Source: an uncultured Lachnospiraceae bacterium
Lineage (GTDB): Bacteria > Bacillota > Clostridia > Lachnospirales > Lachnospiraceae
Assembly (NCBI GenBank): GCA_934418055.1
Contig: CAKRWX010000033.1
Span: 1-14,041, forward strand
Reading direction: 5' to 3'
DNA: 14,041 bases
Below the pieces are notes generated by a model. That model searched no databases. It worked only from the letters and a program-made list of their open reading frames with translations, and had not been told where the DNA came from. Shown here one piece after another: positions 7,708 through 14,041 of the stretch. Position 1 is the stretch's first letter. Each line of letters starts with the position of its first letter. Both the position numbers and the translations under genes were made by a program.

Positions 7708-7721
7708 CGAACAAATGTTCT
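7708..7721. promoter_or_regulatory. SOS box (LexA operator) before recA
   Basis: CGAACAAATGTTCT on the plus strand (minus strand AGAACATTTGTTCG) matches the Bacillus/Clostridium LexA operator CGAAC-N4-GTTCG with one end base changed. It lies between the predicted start site and the ribosome site, 16-29 nt before the recA ATG, so LexA would block early elongation or initiation. Confidence 0.88.
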
Positions 7722-7731
7722 TGTTGACTTA

Positions 7732-7760
7732 ATCATAATATACTTACTGTGAAATGTCAA
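7732..7760 (-). promoter_or_regulatory. sigma-A-type promoter of recA
   Basis: Minus-strand TTGACA (7755-7760), 17 nt, TATGAT (7732-7737): one base from full consensus. The predicted start near 7725 places the SOS box at about +4 to +17. Confidence 0.85.
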
Positions 7761-7778
7761 TCCTTTTATTGTCTTTTC

Positions 7779-7805
7779 GTAACTATCCAGTACCTTCATA
7801 GTTAC
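7779..7805 (-). repeat. 27-nt dispersed intergenic element, copy upstream of recA
   Basis: Ends form a perfect 7-bp inverted repeat (GTAACTA / TAGTTAC). The inner minus-strand core is TGAAGGTACTGGA. It is 19 nt upstream of the recA -35 and is the most symmetrical of the four copies in the window. Confidence 0.65.
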
Positions 7806-7844
7806 CGTTCACGGGCTTATTTTCTACGTCAAAGGTATCACCTT

Positions 7845-7986
7845 CTGTCTTATGTTTTCTCGTTCTCGGAAAGTATGCAGCGAACCGCCGCTTGAAGCTT
7901 AAAACTGGGATCGTTGCCCTATATCTCTATAATAAATTCATAAAAGGCAACGGTAAAATCGGCTCAGAAAGAACCGGAACTTTACT
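7845..7986 (-). ncRNA. candidate structured RNA, possibly 6S-like (ends approximate)
   Basis: This is the main non-coding stretch of the 353-nt gap between recA and metA. A promoter (7992-8021) points into it. The minus strand holds a 13-position stem with one U-U mismatch (7940-7952 with 7912-7924; CGUUGCC/GGCAACG perfect at the base), a GC-rich hairpin at 7877-7891, and an outer 6-bp pairing (7969-7974 with 7862-7867). CTGAGCCGAT (7958-7967) and AGCGGCGG (7885-7892) resemble the 5' and 3' sides of the central bubble of E. coli 6S RNA as I remember it. Against this, the closing stem is short, the inner arm is shorter than in known 6S RNAs, and only a weak hairpin (7832-7844) marks a possible 3' end. 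No open reading frame of note lies here. An unidentified leader or decayed sequence is also possible. Confidence 0.4.
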
Positions 7987-7991
7987 TTTTC

Positions 7992-8021
7992 ATTATAAAT
8001 GCCCCCGGCGTCTTTCGTCAA
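7992..8021 (-). promoter_or_regulatory. promoter reading from the metA terminator into the recA upstream region
   Basis: Minus-strand TTGACG (8016-8021), 18 nt, perfect TATAAT (7992-7997). The -35 lies in the loop of the metA terminator hairpin and the -10 in its tail. Predicted start near 7986. Confidence 0.55.
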
Positions 8022-8033
8022 GCGCCAGGGGCA
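7996..8033 (-). terminator. stem-loop terminator after metA
   Basis: Arms 8023-8033 and 8000-8010 pair over 11 GC-rich positions (one U-G), extended by CTT/AAG after a 1-nt bulge. It begins 12 nt after the metA stop. The tail on the minus strand is only TTTAT, weaker than on the plus strand (GATTTTTC), so it might also act against plus-strand transcription. Confidence 0.7.
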
Positions 8034-8045
8034 GATTTTTCAACC

Positions 8046-8966
8046 TTACTCCGCGTCTTCCTCCAGCTTATAAGGAGTTGCCTGGTATACATAGTAGTTC
8101 AGCCAGTTACTGTACAGTGTATTGGCCATATTTCTCCAGCATAACACCGGTTTCTTCGTTGGATCATCATTTTCATAATAATTACATGGAATCTGCGGGT
8201 TGATGCCCTTGCCCAGATCCCGGTGGTACTCGCCGTCCAGGGTCATGCGGTCATATTCTGGATGTCCCTGAACAAAAATCTGGCTTCCGTCACGGCTCAT
8301 GATCAGGAACAGTCCCGCCTCGTCAGACTCTGCCAGAATGATCAGTTCCGGGTGTTTCTCCACGTCCTCTCTGCGGACCTCTGTGTAACGGGAATGCGGT
8401 GCCATGATATAGTCGTCCATACTCCGCATCAATGGAACCCGGTGATGCAGCACCTTATGGCTGTAAATGCCGCTGAGCTTGCTGTCTCGTAAATGTTTCT
8501 GGATCCCATAATGGTAATAAAGTCCCGCCTGGGCGCCCCAGCAGATATGAAGGGTGGAAGTCACGTGCTTCTTGCTCCACTCCATGATCATGGACAGTTC
8601 TTCCCAGTAGTTGACCTCCTCAAACTCCATCATTTCCACAGGCGCGCCAGTAATGATCATACCGTCGAACCGTTTCTTGCGGATCTCCTCAAAGGTGACA
8701 TAAAACTTGTTGATGTGGCTGGCCGATGTATTTTTCGATACATGGGTGGACAGCATCAGAAAGGTACAGTCAATCTGCAAAGGTGTGTTGGACAGGGCTC
8801 TTAAAAGCTGGGTTTCTGTCTCTTCCTTTAACGGCATCAGGTTTAAAATCAGAATCTCCAGTGGACGGATATCCTGGCTCATGGCCCGGTCTTCGTCCAT
8901 CACGAAAATATTCTCTGATTCCAGAATGGCTTTTGCCGGCAGATCCTTTTGTATTTTAATCGGCAT
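8046..8966 (-). CDS. metA: homoserine O-acetyltransferase (MetA family)
   Basis: Acylates homoserine in the first committed step of methionine synthesis. The 306 residues carry the MetA catalytic set at the canonical numbers: nucleophile C142 (HICWGAQAG), H235 and E237 (QGHPEYD), and K47 (LMPLKEETE). Residue 111 is Glu ([10 protein letters not shown]). In the family, Glu111 goes with acetyl-CoA and Gly111 (as in E. coli) with succinyl-CoA, so acetyl-CoA use is predicted despite the common name homoserine succinyltransferase. The ATG at 8966 overlaps the end of ligA by 11 nt; GGAGG lies 9 nt upstream, inside ligA, so translation may be coupled. No SAM or T-box riboswitch can precede it, because its upstream region is ligA coding sequence; methionine control, if any, must act elsewhere. 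Confidence 0.95.
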   Translation of the reverse strand: MPIKIQKDLPAKAILESENIFVMDEDRAMSQDIRPLEILILNLMPLKEETETQLLRALSNTPLQIDCTFLMLSTHVSKNTSASHINKFYVTFEEIRKKRFDGMIITGAPVEMMEFEEVNYWEELSMIMEWSKKHVTSTLHICWGAQAGLYYHYGIQKHLRDSKLSGIYSHKVLHHRVPLMRSMDDYIMAPHSRYTEVRREDVEKHPELIILAESDEAGLFLIMSRDGSQIFVQGHPEYDRMTLDGEYHRDLGKGINPQIPCNYYENDDPTKKPVLCWRNMANTLYSNWLNYYVYQATPYKLEEDAE

Positions 8967-10947
8967 GGTATTCTCCCTCCAAGAGTTTCAGGAAATCTTC
9001 CTCCGAAAGGATCGGTATCCCCAGTTCTCTTGCTTTTTTATTTTTCGAAGATGTGGAATTCACATCATTATTGATCAGGTAAGTGGTTTTGGAAGTCACG
9101 GAACCGGTGGCTTTCCCGCCCTTGGACTCGATCAAAGTCTGTAACTCCTTCCGGTTGGCAAAATGCTCCACCGAACCGGTGATCACAAAGACCATTCCAT
9201 CCAGAGAACGATCCCCTTCTTCTTCCTTCACCTCTTCCAGCGTCAGTTCCGCCAGCAAATGATCCGTGATGGCATTATTTTTCTCATCAGCAAAATACTG
9301 ACACCAGGCATCCGCCAATACGGCCCCAATTCCATCCACGGCCGTCAGTTCTTCCGCCGAAGCGTGGCGCATGGCGTCGAAATCGTAATGGAAATGGCGG
9401 CACAGCACCTTGGCATTGGCAAGGCCGATTCCCGCGATTCCCAGGCCATAAACCACACGCACCAGATTGGTGGAAGCAGCACGCTTCACAGCCTGGATCA
9501 GGTTCTCATAGGATTTTTCCCCGAATCCTTCCATGGAAACGATGGCGTCCTTATGGCGGTCCAAATGGAAAATATCCGCAAATTCATGGATAAATCCCGC
9601 GCCAATGAATTTCTCCAAAGTGGCTTCGGACAAACCGTCAATGTTTAACGCGTCACGGCTGACCAAAAGAGTAAAACTCTTGATCTTCTTTGCCTGACAG
9701 TCCGGATTGGTGCAATATAACGCCTTCACGTCGTTGATCTGGCGGATCTCCGTCTTTCCGCCGCACACCGGGCAGATCTTCGGAATATCACGCACGCCGC
9801 TTCGGGTCAGGTTATCGGCGATCTGCGGAATGATCATGTTGGCCTTGTAAACAGTGATCTGGTCTCCCACTCCCAGCTCCAGTCCTTCCATAATACTGAT
9901 GTTATGGACACTGGCACGGCTGACGGTGGTTCCCTCTAACTCTACCGGCTCAAATACTGCCACCGGATTGATCAGGCCCGTTCTGGAAGGGCTCCATTCA
10001 ATATAAGAAAGGGTGGTCTCCCGCAGCTCATCCGCCCATTTAAAGGCAATGGAATGCCGTGGGAATTTGGCCGTGCTTCCAAGAGATTCCCCATAAGCAA
10101 TATCCTCGTAAGTCAGCACCAGACCATCCGACGGAATATCAAAGGTCTTAATGGCCTCCGCAAAATACGCTACCTTATCCGGCAGTGTGGCGGCAGTCAC
10201 ATCCTGATGCTCCACCACCTCAAACCCATGATCCTTCAGCCACGCAAACTGGGCGGTTCTGGAATTTCCAAAATCCACCGCTTCGCCGTCTTTTACCGCC
10301 TCTACCAGCGTAAAGATCAGGCAATGCACATGGCGACTGGCCGTGATCTGGCTGTTTAACTGACGCACCGATCCGGCACAAAGGTTCCGGGGATTCTTGT
10401 ATTTTGCATCCACGTCCTCGATCTCTTCATTCATTTTCTCGAAATCGGAATATTTGATCACCGCTTCACCACGGAGAACCAGTCTGCCGTCAAAAGCGAT
10501 CTTCAGTGGAATATTTTCAAAAGTTCTGGCATTAGGCGTGATCACCTCACCGATCTCCCCATTTCCACGGGTCACAGCTTTCTGTAAGGTGCCATTTTCA
10601 TAAGTCAGCACCACCGTCAGACCATCTAATTTCCAGGAGAGAAGCCCTTTCTGCGGCCCCAGCCACTCCTGCAGCGCCCCAACTTCCTTGGTCTTATCCA
10701 GGGAAAGCATGGGAGACGGATGGGCCTCTTTCGGCAATTCACTTAAGACCTCGTAACCGACCTTCTGGGTTGGACTTCCAGACAGGATCACACCAGTCTT
10801 TTTCTCCAGCGCCAACAGTTCATCATACAGCCGGTCGTATTCCAGATTGCTCATGATCTCACGGCTTTCCTGATAATAGGCTCTCGCAGCCGGGGAAAGG
10901 GTGGCGATCAGTTCTTTCATTCTGGCAATATCTTGTTGATTTTTCAT
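8956..10947 (-). CDS. ligA: NAD-dependent DNA ligase (LigA), variant motif residues
   Basis: Seals nicks in DNA using NAD+. From the chosen start (663 residues) the order is: Ia domain with YYQ...NLEYD (about 24-38), adenylation domain with KLDG (nucleophile K106), RGEA (about 159-162) and AFKWAD (about 301-306), OB fold (about 315-390), a four-cysteine zinc finger (C392, C395, C412, C417), helix-hairpin-helix segments (about 430-550) and a C-terminal BRCT domain (about 582-657). All domains are present, but several positions differ from the E. coli pattern: His to Gln at 26, Asp to Asn at 34, RGDG to RGNG near 129, and DGVVxK to DGLVLT (Thr 279). The frame opens at 10956, but the ATG at 10947 fits the upstream AGAGGA better and makes an ATGA overlap with the rluF stop. 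It is followed by an overlapping metA. Confidence 0.93.
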   Translation of the reverse strand: MKNQQDIARMKELIATLSPAARAYYQESREIMSNLEYDRLYDELLALEKKTGVILSGSPTQKVGYEVLSELPKEAHPSPMLSLDKTKEVGALQEWLGPQKGLLSWKLDGLTVVLTYENGTLQKAVTRGNGEIGEVITPNARTFENIPLKIAFDGRLVLRGEAVIKYSDFEKMNEEIEDVDAKYKNPRNLCAGSVRQLNSQITASRHVHCLIFTLVEAVKDGEAVDFGNSRTAQFAWLKDHGFEVVEHQDVTAATLPDKVAYFAEAIKTFDIPSDGLVLTYEDIAYGESLGSTAKFPRHSIAFKWADELRETTLSYIEWSPSRTGLINPVAVFEPVELEGTTVSRASVHNISIMEGLELGVGDQITVYKANMIIPQIADNLTRSGVRDIPKICPVCGGKTEIRQINDVKALYCTNPDCQAKKIKSFTLLVSRDALNIDGLSEATLEKFIGAGFIHEFADIFHLDRHKDAIVSMEGFGEKSYENLIQAVKRAASTNLVRVVYGLGIAGIGLANAKVLCRHFHYDFDAMRHASAEELTAVDGIGAVLADAWCQYFADEKNNAITDHLLAELTLEEVKEEEGDRSLDGMVFVITGSVEHFANRKELQTLIESKGGKATGSVTSKTTYLINNDVNSTSSKNKKARELGIPILSEEDFLKLLEGEYHAD

Positions 10948-11702
10948 TCTTCCCATTCCTCTTCAAAAGCAGGACCGTCCAGAAGCTCGCAAAGCTCCTC
11001 GTACTCCTCTTTGCTCACCTTCCGGTACGTTCCGGTTTTTAAATTGCCAAGCCGCAGGTTCATGATCCGGACACGTTTCAGGGTCTGCACATGGAAACCC
11101 AGCACCTCGCACATCCGGCGGATCTGGCGGTTCAAGCCCTGGGTCAGGACAATGGTGAATTCCCGTTTGCCTGTGGCTCTCACCTCGCACTCTCTGGTGG
11201 TCACATCTAACTCTTCCAGATACACGCCTGCGGACATTTTCTCGATAAATTTCGCCGTCACCGGCTTGTCCACAGTCACCACGTATTCTTTTTCATGACC
11301 GTTGGACGCTTTCATGATCTTATTGACCAGATCACCTTGATTGGTCAGCAGGATCAGTCCCTCGGAATCCTTATCCAGTCTTCCCACCGGGTACACACGC
11401 TCCGGATATTTCACCAGTTCCACGATGTTCATGGCACGATCTTTATCAGAAGTGGTGCTGACGATGCCTCTTGGCTTGTTGACCATCAGAAGCACTGGCT
11501 TTGGCTTCTTGCGGCGTCCATTTTCCACCACGCCTACCGGCTTGCCGTCACATACCACTTTCTGGTCCGGTGTGATCTTCATGCCCATGGTCGCAGTCTG
11601 TCCATCCACCAGCACCTTACCAGCTTCGATCAGGCGGTCCGCCTCTCTTCGGGAGCAGACGCCCATTTCACTTAAATATTTATTTAAACGGATTTCTTCC
11701 AT
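10944..11702 (-). CDS. rluF: 23S rRNA pseudouridine synthase, RsuA/RluF family
   Basis: Converts a uridine in rRNA to pseudouridine. The 252-residue protein has an N-terminal S4 RNA-binding domain (about 4-60: RLNKYLSEMGVCSRREADRL) and the RsuA-type catalytic domain, with catalytic Asp110 in VGRLDKDSEGLILLTNQGD. The C-terminal GLNRQIRRMCE ... LKRVRIMNLRLG stretch is closer to RluF (23S U2604 in E. coli) than to RluB or RsuA, but the exact target in this organism is inferred. The start at 11702 has AAAGGGG 6 nt upstream; the queA-rluF gap of 58 nt is mostly filled by the dispersed element at 11717-11754. The stop overlaps the ligA start (ATGA). Confidence 0.88.
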   Translation of the reverse strand: MEEIRLNKYLSEMGVCSRREADRLIEAGKVLVDGQTATMGMKITPDQKVVCDGKPVGVVENGRRKKPKPVLLMVNKPRGIVSTTSDKDRAMNIVELVKYPERVYPVGRLDKDSEGLILLTNQGDLVNKIMKASNGHEKEYVVTVDKPVTAKFIEKMSAGVYLEELDVTTRECEVRATGKREFTIVLTQGLNRQIRRMCEVLGFHVQTLKRVRIMNLRLGNLKTGTYRKVSKEEYEELCELLDGPAFEEEWEE

Positions 11703-11716
11703 ATTTTCCCCTTTTC

Positions 11717-11754
11717 GTAACGATTCCGTGCCTTCAGACCTACCGAACAGTTAC
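11717..11754 (-). repeat. dispersed intergenic element, copy with an 11-nt insertion
   Basis: The minus strand starts GTAACTG and ends GAATCGTTAC, with TGAAGGCACGG inside. Compared with the 27-nt copies it has 11 extra nt between the first arm and the core. It fills most of the 58-nt queA-rluF gap and ends 14 nt before the rluF ATG. Confidence 0.55.
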
Positions 11755-11760
11755 CCTTTC

Positions 11761-12807
11761 TTATCTGTGGTCGTGAATGTTGTCAATAATCAGAGTGGCG
11801 TCGCCGAAGGAGAAAAATCTGTATTTTTCCTTGATCGCCTCCTCATAAGCGTGCAGCACATGCTCCCGTCCCGCCAGGGCGGATACCAGCATTACCAGCG
11901 TGGACTCTGGCAGATGGAAGTTGGTGATCAGTCCATCCAGGATCTTGAAACGGTAGCCTGGATAAATGAAAATGTCGGTCCAGCCGCTTCCAGCCTTTAA
12001 GATACCGTCCTCTCCAGTGGCAGATTCCACGGTACGGCAGCTGGTGGTTCCCACACAGATCACACGGCCGCCATTTTTCTTAGCGTCATTGACCTTCTTT
12101 GCCTCTTCCTCTTCCACCACATAGAATTCAGAATGCATATGATGATCCAGCACATTGTCCACCTTCACCGGACGGAAGGTGCCCAGGCCCACATGAAGGG
12201 TCACATGAGCGATGGTCACGCCCATATCTTCAATCTCTTTTAACAGTTCCTTGGTAAAATGAAGTCCCGCCGTAGGTGCCGCCGCAGAGCCCTCATGCTT
12301 TGCGTAAACGGTCTGGTAACGGTTCTTGTCTTTTAACTGGTGGGTGATGTATGGAGGCAGCGGCATCTGGCCTAACTGGTCTAAGATCTCCTCGAAAATG
12401 CCCTCGTAGGAGAACTGGATCAGACGGTTGCCGTCCTCTACCACGTCAACAACGGTACCTTTTAACAGACCGTCGCCAAAGGAAATGACTGTGCCTGGTT
12501 TTGCCTTTTTGCCAGGTTTCACCAGAGTCTCCCAGATATCATTTTCCTTTCTCTTTAATAACAGCACCTCGATCTTGGCCTGGGTATCTTCCTTCACGCC
12601 AAATAAACGGGCCGGGATTACCTTGGTATCGTTGATCACCAGGCAGTCGCCCTTCTTTAAATAAGAAACAACATCCCGGAAGGTGTGATGCTCAATCTCA
12701 CCGGTCTTTTTATCCAGCACCAGCAATCTGGAAGAAGAACGATCCTCCAATGGATCCTGTGCGATCAGTTCCTGTGGTAAATCAAAATAAAAATCTTTTA
12801 CATCCAT
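11761..12807 (-). CDS. queA: S-adenosylmethionine:tRNA ribosyltransferase-isomerase
   Basis: Transfers and isomerises the ribosyl group of SAM to preQ1 at tRNA position 34, giving epoxyqueuosine. The 348 residues show conserved QueA blocks: [19 protein letters not shown] at the N-terminus, [15 protein letters not shown] (about 56-70), [37 protein letters not shown] and [19 protein letters not shown]. Length is typical (340-350). The ATG at 12807 has only a weak TTGGAAA site. No preQ1 riboswitch is visible in the 68-nt gap upstream, and no tgt follows directly: rluF is next, whereas queA-tgt pairs are common elsewhere. Confidence 0.97.
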   Translation of the reverse strand: MDVKDFYFDLPQELIAQDPLEDRSSSRLLVLDKKTGEIEHHTFRDVVSYLKKGDCLVINDTKVIPARLFGVKEDTQAKIEVLLLKRKENDIWETLVKPGKKAKPGTVISFGDGLLKGTVVDVVEDGNRLIQFSYEGIFEEILDQLGQMPLPPYITHQLKDKNRYQTVYAKHEGSAAAPTAGLHFTKELLKEIEDMGVTIAHVTLHVGLGTFRPVKVDNVLDHHMHSEFYVVEEEEAKKVNDAKKNGGRVICVGTTSCRTVESATGEDGILKAGSGWTDIFIYPGYRFKILDGLITNFHLPESTLVMLVSALAGREHVLHAYEEAIKEKYRFFSFGDATLIIDNIHDHR

Positions 12808-12875
12808 AGTATTTCCAATATTCCTTTCTTATTCCATCCATTCCAAATCGACTTCGTCATGGGATTTTGACATTT

Positions 12876-13790
12876 TTAATTTGCATTGGCTCCAATGCTG
12901 ACTTCTGAGGAACCGCTGTGGGCATACACCTGCTGCAGCACCTCGTCTCCAGCCACTGCCTGGGCAGCTGCTTCTTTTACCTGGTTCTGCAGTTCTTTCA
13001 CATCGGCTCTTTCGCCAACGGTCTTCACATATTCCTTCTCCGTGTCGGAAAGTTCGCTTACCATGCGGTACTGGCCATCTTCCTGCTTCTTCACATAGCC
13101 CCAGGTCAGCGTCGGCATCAGATTGGATGCCTTCCGGTACTGGATCTCAAAATACGGGAAGATCACGTAACTGTCCGCTTCTGCCCCTTCTATATAATAG
13201 CAGGAAATGTTCTTGTACGCCTTGATGCTGGCTTTCACCAATTCCATCTTCTCGCGCTCTGCGGCAATCTGGTCCTCGCTTAAATCCGTCACACCAAATA
13301 ACTGCTGCAATGCCTCCGGATCGCAATCGGTCTTTGCCTGGCAGTAGGACTGGACAAGGGCGGTTAATTCCGGCATCTCGTCCTGTTTTAAAGTGTATTC
13401 GGAAGAATCGGCTGACTGGGACTCTGCATCATCGACATTATCCGCGTTGTCATTGCCTTCCACACTTTCTGTGTTTTCCACATCAGAGCCATCTTCTGCT
13501 GCACTCTCTGCGCTTTCTGCCTCGGCACTTTCTACGCTCTCGCTCTCATTCTCTTCAGTCGCTCCGCTCTCACTACCAGCCAGATCGCCTTCGTTCAAAA
13601 CCACCGGCTGACCTGCCTCCTCCGTCATCACCACAGCTTCTGTCTGTTCCGCGTCCTTCTTCTTATCGGAATGAAGGATCACCACAACCAATATCAATAC
13701 AACCACCGGGATTGCCGCAAAGTATAAATAACGGCGGATTCCATCGTCTGGCAATGTTCCTTTTGTTCGTTTTCTCTTCTTGTCCACCAT
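12876..13790 (-). CDS. single-pass membrane protein with acidic linker and extracytoplasmic domain, unknown function
   Basis: I do not recognise a named family. Residues 1-20 are basic (KKRKRTK), 22-40 form one hydrophobic membrane helix, and the charge pattern puts the rest outside the cell. Residues about 44-138 are a low-complexity linker rich in Glu, Asp, Ser and Ala. The folded part (about 138-285) starts MPELTALVQSYCQAKTDCDPEALQQLF and contains YVIFPYFEIQYRKASNLMPTLTWGYVKK; a helix, then strands around a single-domain core, suggests an NTF2-like or cystatin-like fold, but that is inference. Two cysteines (150 and 156) could form an extracytoplasmic disulfide. AGGAGG lies 5 nt before the ATG at 13790. 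It has its own promoter and is the first gene of the unit leading into queA. Confidence 0.82.
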   Translation of the reverse strand: MVDKKRKRTKGTLPDDGIRRYLYFAAIPVVVLILVVVILHSDKKKDAEQTEAVVMTEEAGQPVVLNEGDLAGSESGATEENESESVESAEAESAESAAEDGSDVENTESVEGNDNADNVDDAESQSADSSEYTLKQDEMPELTALVQSYCQAKTDCDPEALQQLFGVTDLSEDQIAAEREKMELVKASIKAYKNISCYYIEGAEADSYVIFPYFEIQYRKASNLMPTLTWGYVKKQEDGQYRMVSELSDTEKEYVKTVGERADVKELQNQVKEAAAQAVAGDEVLQQVYAHSGSSEVSIGANAN

Positions 13791-13810
13791 GTATGCCTCC
13801 TGAATTGTCT

Positions 13811-13837
13811 GTAACTGTTCAGTACCTTCACCGTTAC
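13811..13837 (-). repeat. 27-nt dispersed intergenic element, copy before the membrane-protein gene
   Basis: GTAAC and GTTAC ends, extended outward to CTGTAAC / GTTACAG (7 bp), with minus-strand core TGAAGGTACTGAA. It lies in the 5' leader just after the predicted transcription start and ends 20 nt before the ATG, next to the AGGAGG site. Confidence 0.62.
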
Positions 13838-13849
13838 AGTCTAATCTTT

Positions 13850-13878
13850 ATTCTAACAAACTCCCTCTTAAAAAGCAA
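13850..13878 (-). promoter_or_regulatory. sigma-A-type promoter of the membrane protein-queA unit
   Basis: Minus-strand TTGCTT (13873-13878), 17 nt, TAGAAT (13850-13855). Predicted start near 13843. The same TTGCTT -35 is used by the proposed xerD promoter. Confidence 0.6.
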
Positions 13879-13890
13879 TGAACAGACCGT

Positions 13891-13933
13891 GAAAAATCAT
13901 TCCGCAAGCAAAGATTTTTCATTTTTTGCTTGC
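13891..13933. repeat. two interleaved perfect inverted repeats between divergent promoters
   Basis: GAAAAATC (13891-13898) is inverted at 13913-13920, and GCAAGCAAA (13904-13912) is inverted at 13925-13933. The arms interleave (A C B D), so the 8-bp and 9-bp stems either exclude each other or form a pseudoknot-like fold. On the plus strand the first hairpin is followed by ATTTTTTG, so it could act as a weak terminator. The last arm overlaps the tRNA -35. Confidence 0.5.
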
Positions 13934-13958
13934 AACATCCGGTAAGTTGTAGTATCAT
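13930..13958 (+). promoter_or_regulatory. promoter of tRNA-Arg
   Basis: Plus-strand TTGCAA (13930-13935), 17 nt, TATCAT (13953-13958), ending 9 nt before the tRNA 5' end. It is divergent from the promoter at 13850-13878, with 51 nt between the two -35 boxes. Confidence 0.65.
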
Positions 13959-13967
13959 GTATATGAT

Positions 13968-14039
13968 GCGTCTGTAGCTCAGTGGATAGAGCAGTGGCCT
14001 CCGGAGCCGCGTGCGTAGGTTCGATTCCTATCAGACGCA
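13968..14039 (+). tRNA. tRNA-Arg (anticodon CCG)
   Basis: A 72-nt cloverleaf: acceptor GCGTCTG / CAGACGC, D arm GCTC...GAGC, anticodon stem GTGGC / GCCGC with loop CTCCGGA, and T arm GTAGG-TTCGATT-CCTAT. Anticodon CCG at 14001-14003 reads CGG arginine codons. The discriminator is A at 14039; CCA is not encoded (TT follows), so it is added after transcription. It is the only plus-strand gene in the window. Confidence 0.95.
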
Positions 14040-14041
14040 TT

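Noticed and set aside
8967..9100. SAM or T-box riboswitch upstream of metA
   Set aside because: The upstream DNA is the 3' end of ligA coding sequence, with no leader between the genes.
11341..12000. Open frame of 219 codons on the plus strand across rluF and queA
   Set aside because: Antisense to two well-supported genes, no ribosome site, and serine/proline-rich composition typical of a shadow frame.
12808..12875. preQ1 riboswitch upstream of queA
   Set aside because: The 68-nt gap has no recognisable preQ1 aptamer hairpin or A-rich tail, and queA usually is not the regulated preQ1 synthesis gene.
13310..13945. Open frame of 211 codons on the plus strand opposite the membrane-protein gene
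   Set aside because: It mirrors the acidic low-complexity linker, has no ribosome site, and runs through the promoter region; the minus-strand gene has an AGGAGG site and a signal-anchor.
1..14041. CRISPR array, phage genes, toxin-antitoxin pair or defence system
   Set aside because: No regularly spaced repeats and no genes of these families on either strand; every coding stretch is accounted for by the listed genes.

Overview
The window looks like the chromosome of a spore-forming, low-to-moderate GC Firmicute of the Lachnospiraceae / Clostridium cluster XIVa type. Supporting signs are a spoIIM homologue in the nudF-spoIIM-xerD order known from Bacillus and Clostridium, the recA-recX-rny order of clostridia, a Bacillus/Clostridium-type SOS box before recA, strong AGGAGG ribosome sites, and a secreted protein with cell-wall-binding repeats. 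The genus is an inference. Every protein gene is on the minus strand; only a tRNA-Arg at the right edge is on the plus strand.

Read in the direction of transcription (right to left) there are four blocks. (1) 13790-8046: an anchored membrane protein of unknown function, then queA (queuosine tRNA modification), rluF-type pseudouridine synthase, ligA (NAD-dependent DNA ligase) and metA (homoserine O-acyltransferase). A sigma-A-type promoter lies at 13850-13878, the rluF/ligA and ligA/metA pairs overlap, and a stem-loop terminator follows metA. (2) 7986-4362: a possible structured RNA with its own promoter, then recA with a strong promoter and SOS box, recX, and rny with its own promoter, closed by a strong terminator at 4285-4344. 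(3) 4179-3166: a secreted cell-wall-binding-repeat protein whose promoter is enclosed by a 13-bp inverted repeat. (4) 3065-1: nudF, spoIIM, xerD, udk and the start of a UPF0340 (YwlG-type) gene, with internal promoters before spoIIM (sigma-E-like) and xerD.

Most of the window is ordinary housekeeping: nucleic-acid repair, RNA decay, tRNA and rRNA modification, nucleotide salvage and methionine synthesis. There is no sign of a phage, transposon, CRISPR array or defence island. The best leads are non-coding or at residue level: a 27-nt element with GTAAC/GTTAC ends found upstream of four genes; a candidate 6S-like RNA upstream of recA whose -35 lies in the loop of the metA terminator; the dyad around the cell-wall-protein promoter; a DNA ligase that differs from the textbook LigA at several catalytic positions; and a XerD ending six residues after its catalytic tyrosine.
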